Shown here one piece after another: positions 58,225-64,000 of a stretch of DNA of 64,000 bases; positions within the stretch are counted from its first letter, which is position 1, and every line of letters starts with the position of its first letter. The stretch is taken from the NCBI RefSeq assembly GCF_024722015.1, contig NZ_JANQBD010000008.1:1-64000 (forward strand). The letters are read 5' to 3'. The position numbers and the translations under genes were made by a program. The DNA is from Paenibacillus radicis (ex Xue et al. 2023). GTDB taxonomy: Bacteria > Bacillota > Bacilli > Paenibacillales > NBRC-103111. Under the pieces are notes generated by a model. It saw only the letters and a program-made list of their open reading frames with translations, searched no databases and was not told where the DNA came from.

Positions 58225-59187
58225 CTAGTACACCCCCTCATGACCGAACGCTTTGGCCAAACGGTTGGCCAAGACGATCAACAGCAGCCCGATCACCGAT
58301 TTAAATATGCCTACCGCCGTGGAATAGCTGAAATTGCCCTGCAGTACGCCATTGCGGTATACATACGTATCGAACACGTCCGCCACATCCAGATTAACCG
58401 GATTTTGTAGCAGCAGAATGTGTTCGAAGCCAAGATCCATGATCTGCCCCAGACGCAAAATAAATAGGATGACAATCGTCGATTTTAACGCCGGCAGCGT
58501 TATATGCCATACCTGTTTCCAGCGGTTTGCCCCGTCTACGACGGCCGCCTCATAGAGTGTCGGATCTACGGCCGCAAGGGCAGCCAGAAAAATAATGGCA
58601 TTCCAGCCGCTTTCTTTCCAAATATTTTGGGCCACATACACGCCTCGAAAATAATCCGAGCTCGTCAGCCATTCGATTCGCTCATACCCCATATCCGCAA
58701 GCAAATTGTTGATCGCGCCGTCCTGCGTGGCAAGCAGCAGCACCGTGATACTGGCGACAACGACCCAGGATAAAAAGTGCGGCATATAAATAACGGTCTG
58801 CACGATCCTTCGGAACCATGACTTCCTTACCTCGTTCAACAGAATGGCGAACAAGATCGGTGCGGGAAAAAACAAAAACAAATTCAGCGCGCTCAGCATC
58901 AGCGTATTGCGGAGCAGCGTCCAAAAGTCCGCGTCCGTAAACAACCGCTGGAAATGGTCCAGACCGACCCAGGGACTTTCAATAAAGCCCGAAAACGGAT
59001 CATATTCCTGAAATGCAATCACCAATCCGCCCATCGGAATGTATTTGAAGATAACAAAGTATAAAAAACCCGGGAAAATCATCAAGTATAGAGGAATGCC
59101 GCGTTTCCAATTCACCCGCCGAATCCTGTTCGTTACAACGGGGACATATGCTTGGGAGGCTGCACTGGTTTGTTTTACGCTTCTCAT
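58225..59187 (-). CDS. Carbohydrate ABC transporter permease (LplB-like)
   Basis: 320 aa, six helices. LMIFPGFLYFVIFKYIPMGG and LVIAFQEYDPFSGF form the LplB-type first loop; the EAA loop is TLYEAAVVDGANRWKQVWHI then TLPAL. With the downstream permease it forms the membrane channel for an oligosaccharide. AGAGGTAG precedes the ATG. Confidence 0.93.
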   Translation of the reverse strand: MRSVKQTSAASQAYVPVVTNRIRRVNWKRGIPLYLMIFPGFLYFVIFKYIPMGGLVIAFQEYDPFSGFIESPWVGLDHFQRLFTDADFWTLLRNTLMLSALNLFLFFPAPILFAILLNEVRKSWFRRIVQTVIYMPHFLSWVVVASITVLLLATQDGAINNLLADMGYERIEWLTSSDYFRGVYVAQNIWKESGWNAIIFLAALAAVDPTLYEAAVVDGANRWKQVWHITLPALKSTIVILFILRLGQIMDLGFEHILLLQNPVNLDVADVFDTYVYRNGVLQGNFSYSTAVGIFKSVIGLLLIVLANRLAKAFGHEGVY

Positions 59188-59213
59188 TTCATCTACCTCT
59201 GAACTATGTCATG

Positions 59214-60749
59214 TTATTGCTGAGATTTCTGATAGGCTTCGTTATATTCCTGGGCAATCTTGTCGCCGCCGTCCTTCTTCCACTGTTCCACAGCTTGATC
59301 CAAAGAATCGATCGGCTGCTCGCCCATAATGACTTTGATTAAAGCGGTCATAAATTTCTGATCAATGGTCGCTCCGCTTTTGACATCGGTCGGTGATTCC
59401 AGTCCAGCCGCTACATTCGTCCATTTGAACGGTTCGCTATTTTTGAACCATTGATTGACGTCGTCAGCCGTCTTTTTATCGTCCCAGAGACGAATTTGCG
59501 TATTAAGGTCGAATCGGCGCAAATACCATGCTGAAATCAGGATCGGACGGTCCTTATCGAATGCATCCAGCTTCGTATATTTGTCGCCGTCTTTTTTATA
59601 GTGGACTCCTTCTATCCCGTTCTTCGTCAAGATATTCCCTTCATCGGACACCAGATAATCAAACAGCTTCAATAGTCTTTCTTGTTTCTTCGGATCAATC
59701 TTGGAATTAATAACGATTCTTTGGGTTATTGAATTTGTCGATGTTCCTTGCAGTCCCGTAGGCCCTTTAGGCGGCAGGAGCTGAACGGTTTCCGCTTTGG
59801 GATCAATTTTCTTCACATTCGGTACAATGGTCTGATATAACACATTCGGCACGACATCATCGATACCGACTTTGCCCGCCTCGTATTTGTCCTGCGGGTC
59901 CTTCACCTTATTGATGGCAAAATCTTTGTCCATCACGCCCTCTGTATACGCTTTGTTCATAAAGGCGGCAAAGTCCTTCAGCTCTTTATTCTGCGTATGC
60001 CAGCTGATCAGCTTGCCATCCTTCAACCCCCAAATATTGACGAGGCCGAATGCCGCCTTAATCGGATCGATATGCTTGAAGTCCGTTTTATTCGGTGCCA
60101 GCGAAACCGAGAAACCGTACGTATCGTTCTTCCCGTTTCCGTCAGGGTCCTGCTTGGCGAATGCTTTGGTGACGTCGTAAAATTCATCGACCGTCGTCGG
60201 CATTTTGAGTCCGAGCTTATCCAGCCAGTCTTTTCGAATGCCGAACGAAGTCTGGGTTTCGATCTGATAATAAGGAAAGCTGTAATACTTGCCCTTCGGG
60301 CTCATAAACTGCAGCTGTTCTTCTCCGCCTAGTTGTTTGGCCAAGTTCGGATATTTGCTGAGAAACGGTTTGACATCAAGAAACACACCTTTATCCCGCC
60401 ATTTCAAAAAGTCATCTTTCATAAGCAGGAACGAATCCGGAAAATCCCCTGAGGCGGCCAGCACGTTCATCTTCTCTTTATAGTTATCCTGTGAAACCCA
60501 CTGGAACTTAAGATCCACATTAAATTTCTTATTGAGATAATCGATCATCGGATTGCTGGTCGGCCATCCCCCTCCTTCGTAGCTGATTGCCATAATATTC
60601 AGTTCCAGCTTATCCTTCAGATCATCCGTGGTGCTTTGATCGGCTGCTGCTTTACCCGCTTCCGGGCTTGCCGTTGTGCCGCTGGAGCATCCTGCAACCG
60701 CCCCTGTCGCGAACAGAACAGCTAAAGTGATTGGAATCCACTGCTTCAT
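59214..60749 (-). CDS. Extracellular sugar-binding lipoprotein (LplA-like)
   Basis: 511 aa. Lipoprotein signal peptide with lipobox around Cys21 (TGAVAGCSSG). Solute-binding protein of the family 1/LplA type: LNIMAISYEGGGWPTSNPMI, then FGIRKDWLDKLGLKMPTTVD and DPDGNGKNDTYGFSV, a calcium-loop-like segment common in these proteins. It delivers oligosaccharides to the two permeases. GGAGG precedes the ATG. First gene of the locus. Confidence 0.93.
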   Translation of the reverse strand: MKQWIPITLAVLFATGAVAGCSSGTTASPEAGKAAADQSTTDDLKDKLELNIMAISYEGGGWPTSNPMIDYLNKKFNVDLKFQWVSQDNYKEKMNVLAASGDFPDSFLLMKDDFLKWRDKGVFLDVKPFLSKYPNLAKQLGGEEQLQFMSPKGKYYSFPYYQIETQTSFGIRKDWLDKLGLKMPTTVDEFYDVTKAFAKQDPDGNGKNDTYGFSVSLAPNKTDFKHIDPIKAAFGLVNIWGLKDGKLISWHTQNKELKDFAAFMNKAYTEGVMDKDFAINKVKDPQDKYEAGKVGIDDVVPNVLYQTIVPNVKKIDPKAETVQLLPPKGPTGLQGTSTNSITQRIVINSKIDPKKQERLLKLFDYLVSDEGNILTKNGIEGVHYKKDGDKYTKLDAFDKDRPILISAWYLRRFDLNTQIRLWDDKKTADDVNQWFKNSEPFKWTNVAAGLESPTDVKSGATIDQKFMTALIKVIMGEQPIDSLDQAVEQWKKDGGDKIAQEYNEAYQKSQQ

Positions 60750-60902
60750 TTTTAATACGCCTCCAGTAAATTGAAATATAAAATATGAATCCCCCCGCTG
60801 GCTGCCTCCTTCTCATTCCGCTGCCGATGGCTAAGGCGAAAAGAACTGCATACAGAGTGTTTCTATCGAGAGGTCAAATCTCCATGGAACAAAGCTGCAA
60901 CA

Positions 60903-60921
60903 TTGGAACCGGTTCGATTTT
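60903..60921. promoter_or_regulatory. Putative LacI-family operator of the transporter operon
   Basis: TTGGAACCGGTTCGATTTT with perfect palindrome GAACCGGTTC, about 155 bp upstream of the lipoprotein gene and just past a possible TAAAAT -10 box on the minus strand. Matches 57316-57334. Confidence 0.7.
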
Positions 60922-60961
60922 AATCTATGTAGCATCTTCCTTTTCGATGCCGAAACGCAAA

Positions 60962-60996
60962 AAAGGAGACTACGCAAATTAAACATGCGTGTCTCC
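60962..60996 (-). terminator. Terminator upstream of the glycan locus
   Basis: On the minus strand GGAGACACGC...GCGTAGTCTCC followed by TTTTTTG. It insulates the locus from the gene at 61292. The rest of 60997-61291 has no recognisable gene. Confidence 0.75.
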
Positions 60997-61291
60997 GGTG
61001 ATCCGGTCAACAAGGATATGTAGATAGCTTATAATTCCAATCCAGTTACTGTGTTTTATTGTAACGAGTTCTCTTTAAACCGTCAATAGTTTTTTTGGCG
61101 TCTATGCGATGGGTGTTTGGGTGTGAAAAAGCGGGGCTTGAAGGAGAAGACGACTTCAAGCTAGGCTCCTGGGAAAGGAGCGATCCGCACCGACGAGAGC
61201 ATTGGCCGCGCCGCGTTCATTTCAATCCAGCCGCTATTAGAATTGGTGAAGGCCTGTTATATAATAACCGCATTAATAAATTTATCTATGA

Positions 61292-61876
61292 TCATTTTTC
61301 TATAAAGATGTATTGGCGTTCCATTAACTCAAAACTATCACCTAATTTAAAGGTAGAAAGTTTTATCGTCATTGTAAGCTCGTCGTTTCTCGCTTCTTGT
61401 TCTTCTTCAACCCAACAAGAGTATAACTCAAACTTTGTGTGTTCATTGCCAATTTCCCGTAGTAAATCGAATAGAGTAGTGACACATTTAACGCATGCTT
61501 TATAATCTTCAGGTAGTTGTTCCTTCATCATAGGACTGAAGTAAAACTTACCCCAATTAGGGGCAATTCCATAAACATGCGGTTGAGAAGGTTGAGAAAA
61601 GTGTCTTCTGATCGCTTCGAATTCCTGCCCCAACTCGTAGATATATATCCCTGCCGCATCCTCCATAGAATCATATACCGCAGTCTCCTCTTCGTTGATC
61701 GAAGATAGATCAAAGATATCCTCTAACGAGGTTGCCCCATCAGGTAACTCATATGATAGGAATCGAAAAGCTTTTGGTGGCAATTCCCCACTTCGATCTA
61801 AACTCGATTTCTTTTCCCCTCTCGCACCTAACGGCAAAGGATCACTTGATGCGATGTAATAAAAGCGACTCAACAC
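61292..61876 (-). CDS. Hypothetical protein
   Basis: 194 aa, GTG start five bases after AGGAGG. No family recognised. Acidic, soluble, with an N-terminal YYIASSDPLPLGARG and a mid-region with Tyr/Glu clusters (IYIYELGQEFEAIRRHFSQP; YKACVKCVTTLFDLLREIG). The shape is reminiscent of stand-alone immunity or YwqJ-associated proteins, but there is no toxin nearby. Expression signals are good, so it is likely real. Confidence 0.7.
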   Translation of the reverse strand: MLSRFYYIASSDPLPLGARGEKKSSLDRSGELPPKAFRFLSYELPDGATSLEDIFDLSSINEEETAVYDSMEDAAGIYIYELGQEFEAIRRHFSQPSQPHVYGIAPNWGKFYFSPMMKEQLPEDYKACVKCVTTLFDLLREIGNEHTKFELYSCWVEEEQEARNDELTMTIKLSTFKLGDSFELMERQYIFIEK

Positions 61877-62020
61877 TTTCGCCTCCTTGAAGCCCCCGAT
61901 GTGGGGATAACATAGAATCTAATGTAAGAATTAACCCGGATTGAGCATACCATGGTTTTCTTTTAGCTTTGTCAATATATATGATTGATAGAGCTAAAGT
62001 TCTCCGTTAGTACAGCGTTT

Positions 62021-62488
62021 CTACCAAACAGATAATCTTGTTCGCCCGTCATTTTCGTCAGTAATAAACTGAACATCATCATATCCATTCCTTATTGCGT
62101 TTTGATACAGGCATTCTAGTATGTCTTTATTTTTACAGTAAATCGTGACATAGGCACAATCAACGACTAAAAGTACAAGTTGACAGTCGCTAATTAAAAA
62201 ATCCTCATACGTCCCAATATCTATTACATTCTTGTCTTTCGGATAAGCTTTTAAATTTGCAAATATTACATAATACTTATTATTTTCTACAATGCCTTTA
62301 AACAGTAAGCCGTCCATACCGTTTATCTCTTCAGGAAAAAGTGACTCCCCTAACGTATTGTCATCCACGAAATATGACTCCTCGTCTCCAATATACCAAT
62401 TGAATGCTGTCACATCGAAAGGCTCCAACATCTCTCCAAGAAAACTTCCGTACTCATTTGGAATCTCGAAACAAATTCCTCTCTTCAT
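62021..62488 (-). CDS. DUF2691 family protein
   Basis: 155 aa from the ATG at 62488 (AAGGTG upstream). The N-terminus MKRGICFEIPNEYGSFLGEM and NWYIGDEESYF fit DUF2691, a small Bacillales family of unknown role. The C-terminal part (VVDCAYVTIYCKNKDILECL; DENDGRTRLSVW) is typical of a mixed alpha/beta fold. No partner gene is known. It is preceded on the same strand by a gene fragment. Confidence 0.75.
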   Translation of the reverse strand: MKRGICFEIPNEYGSFLGEMLEPFDVTAFNWYIGDEESYFVDDNTLGESLFPEEINGMDGLLFKGIVENNKYYVIFANLKAYPKDKNVIDIGTYEDFLISDCQLVLLVVDCAYVTIYCKNKDILECLYQNAIRNGYDDVQFITDENDGRTRLSVW

Positions 62489-62505
62489 AATATACCACAC
62501 CTTAA

Positions 62506-62742
62506 CTATTCAACTATTGTTTCTTTTAACTCTGAAAATGCACTATGTATTTGTTCGGTAAAACTACCCCAAAACCCCCGATGTAAACCAATAAATACAT
62601 AATCTCCTGCAACTACTGCCTTTTTAATAACAAAATTTTGTAACAAATTATGGATAGCAATATTATAGAACGTATGTTCCTTATGGTGAATAGCAGATAC
62701 AACAAGAATGTTACACTGGATCTCCCTAACGAAACTTTTTTA
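62506..62742 (-). pseudogene. Start-less gene fragment upstream of the DUF2691 gene
   Basis: A 78-codon open frame with protein-like composition (ILVVSAIHHKEHTFYNIAIH, VVAGDYVFIGLHRGFWGSF, IHSAFSELKETIVE) ends at 62506. No usable start codon or ribosome binding site is seen, and a TAA precedes it. The C-terminal part of a lost gene; family not recognised. Confidence 0.5.
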
Positions 62743-62790
62743 TTAAACTTCCAATTATCGTAACTAGGCTGCCGCTCGAAGTTATTAAGC

Positions 62791-62901
62791 TATCGTTCCC
62801 CGTCGAGTAAATTTTGCATCAATATTTTATCGAGATGGCCAATGCTATCCTCTTTTATTAAAAAGTCATTTTTGCTAAAATCGGCACATAAAATTCTTTG
62901 C
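62791..62901 (-). pseudogene. Short gene fragment ending in a hairpin-repeat motif
   Basis: CADFSKNDFLIKEDSIGHLD and KILMQNLLDGER read as a protein tail; the stop lies in CGATAGCTTAATAAC, which resembles the end motif of the repeat family. Not identified. Confidence 0.35.
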
Positions 62902-62918
62902 TATTTTTAAATAGCCAA

Positions 62919-62959
62919 AGAGGCTGCCCCAGGTCCTACCAACCTTGCGGGACAGCCTC
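62919..62959 (-). terminator. Terminator of the Fn3/SLH gene
   Basis: GAGGCTGTCCC...GGGGCAGCCTC on the minus strand followed by a T-rich stretch, 55 bp after the stop at 63015. Confidence 0.7.
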
Positions 62960-63014
62960 CATAACCATGCAAACACCTATTCACAACAAATCTTACAGTT
63001 TATAACTTTCTTTT

Positions 63015-64000
63015 TTACAATTTCTTAAGGATTCTAAAGATGATTACCGCTGTTTCCGCTCTTGTAGCATTTCCGAGAGGATTGAGGCCAGCTCCATTTC
63101 CTTCTACAATCCCTTGATGCACCATGGAAGCCACACCTTCTTCAGCGTAAGAAGCAACAGATCCTTTATCGCTATAGCTGGCAAGATCCGAGGTATTTCC
63201 TGTAAGCTTGAGCTTCTCTGATAATTGAAGCGCTCTTGCACACAGTACCATCATGTCTTGTCTGGAGATTTCTTGTTTTGGATTAAAGAGGTTATCCCCT
63301 ACTCCAGTGGCAATACCAAGTTGTTTAGCAATACCTAGAGGCTGGTAATAATAGTCACTACTGCTCACATCGTTGAAATTAGAGCTAAACTCAGCTTTCA
63401 TATCAAGCGCTCTAACCAACAAGGTGATAAAATCAGCTCTTGTTATTTTTTTATCCGGATCAAAGGTGGTGTCAGATGTGCCTTGAATGATCCCCTTTGA
63501 AGCTAGTAACTCAATCGCTTCTTTTGCCCATGAATAATTTGTGCTCACATCGGTGAATTTTTTACCTTCAGAAGATGGCTGTGTGCTAGGATTCGTCGAT
63601 GGTTTCGATGGTGCTGCTTCTGTTGGTGTCGTTTCTGTCGATGGCGTTGGTACTGTAGGCGTCGCAGGTGTTGTCGTGCCCCCCCCAGAGCTTCCACTCG
63701 ACTTTTTGTTGGAATGAAGCGTTACACTTACCTGAACGGATTTCGCGCTCTCTCCATACGCATTATCAGCAGTAACTGCATAATAATAGGTCAACCCGAT
63801 AGAAACGCCTGTATCCAAGAAATTTAAATTCTTGATTTTAGAAGCGATTAATTCGTAATTCCCGTCACTTCTTGCGGATCGATATACATTATATCCAGTC
63901 GCCTCAGTTACTGCATTCCACGTTAAGCTAACCTGATTATTCCCTGCGGTTGCAGTTGCGGTAAGTCCCGATGGAGCTGTAGGAGCTTGACCTTGTGGTG
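63015..64000 (-). CDS. Fibronectin-III / SLH surface protein (partial, N-terminus outside)
   Basis: At least 327 residues; the frame is open through the right edge. An Fn3 domain comes first (PSGLTATATAGNNQVSLTWN, TYYYAVTADNAYGES), then a Ser/Gly/Pro/Thr-rich linker (SSGSSGGGTTTP, STETTPTEAAPSKPS), then three SLH repeats (SKGIIQGTSDTTFDPDKKIT, ATGVGDNLFNPKQEISRQDM, NGAGLNPLGNATRAETAVII). It would be exported and held on the cell wall by the SLH repeats. The missing N-terminal part probably holds the functional domain. Confidence 0.93.
   Translation of the reverse strand, partial: PQGQAPTAPSGLTATATAGNNQVSLTWNAVTEATGYNVYRSARSDGNYELIASKIKNLNFLDTGVSIGLTYYYAVTADNAYGESAKSVQVSVTLHSNKKSSGSSGGGTTTPATPTVPTPSTETTPTEAAPSKPSTNPSTQPSSEGKKFTDVSTNYSWAKEAIELLASKGIIQGTSDTTFDPDKKITRADFITLLVRALDMKAEFSSNFNDVSSSDYYYQPLGIAKQLGIATGVGDNLFNPKQEISRQDMMVLCARALQLSEKLKLTGNTSDLASYSDKGSVASYAEEGVASMVHQGIVEGNGAGLNPLGNATRAETAVIIFRILKKL

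Overview
The window looks like a chromosomal segment of a Gram-positive, Paenibacillus-type bacterium. The pointers are strong AGGAGG ribosome binding sites with frequent GTG and TTG starts, S-layer-homology (SLH) proteins, an LplABC-type sugar ABC transporter, a CotA-like multicopper oxidase, a BlaI/BlaR1 pair, a B. subtilis-like puc (xanthine dehydrogenase) cluster and DUF2691. No rRNA, tRNA or CRISPR array was seen.

Layout. 1-9.7 kb: IS110 5' end, histidine phosphatase, old transposon ends, a 770-aa MerR-headed coiled-coil protein, a decayed SLH gene, a complete IS3-family element and a secreted beta-propeller/Ig/SLH protein. 9.9-13.8 kb: DUF2167 membrane protein, EamA transporter, pentapeptide-repeat protein, wrecked tyrosine recombinase. 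13.8-17.7 kb: an arsenic operon reading leftward (arsC-like, arsR, arsB broken by one base, arsC, arsI, tyrosine phosphatase) with a broken arsN-like acetyltransferase upstream. 17.8-20 kb: BlaI/BlaR1-like sensor pair. 20.5-31.3 kb: small metabolic, regulatory and transport genes separated by hairpin repeats. 31.3-36.9 kb: many truncated or stop-interrupted genes. 36.9-43.3 kb: FUSC-type exporter and a five-gene purine hydroxylase cluster. 43.4-46.8 kb: multicopper oxidase, second IS110 5' end, SRPBCC protein, group II intron remnants. 47.0-60.7 kb: a carbohydrate locus. 61-64 kb: hypotheticals and a partial Fn3/SLH protein.

The most coherent system is the 47.0-60.7 kb locus, all on the minus strand: binding lipoprotein, two permeases, LacI regulator, ADP-ribosylglycohydrolase-like protein with a C-terminal lectin-like domain, two formylglycine-type sulfatases, a secreted protein with a CBM_X2-like module, and a secreted GH49-like beta-helix enzyme. 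It reads as a pathway for a sulfated glycan: depolymerise outside, import the oligosaccharide, desulfate inside. Two near-identical palindromes, before the transporter operon and before lacI, are good candidates for the regulator's operator.

Two genome-dynamics signals stand out. A family of hairpin-bearing intergenic repeats ending in CCGTTAGTT-like motifs occurs at least a dozen times, and both IS110 5' ends in the window abut members of it. Several genes are broken by single-base changes in homopolymers or by in-frame TGA codons, which could be real decay or assembly error.
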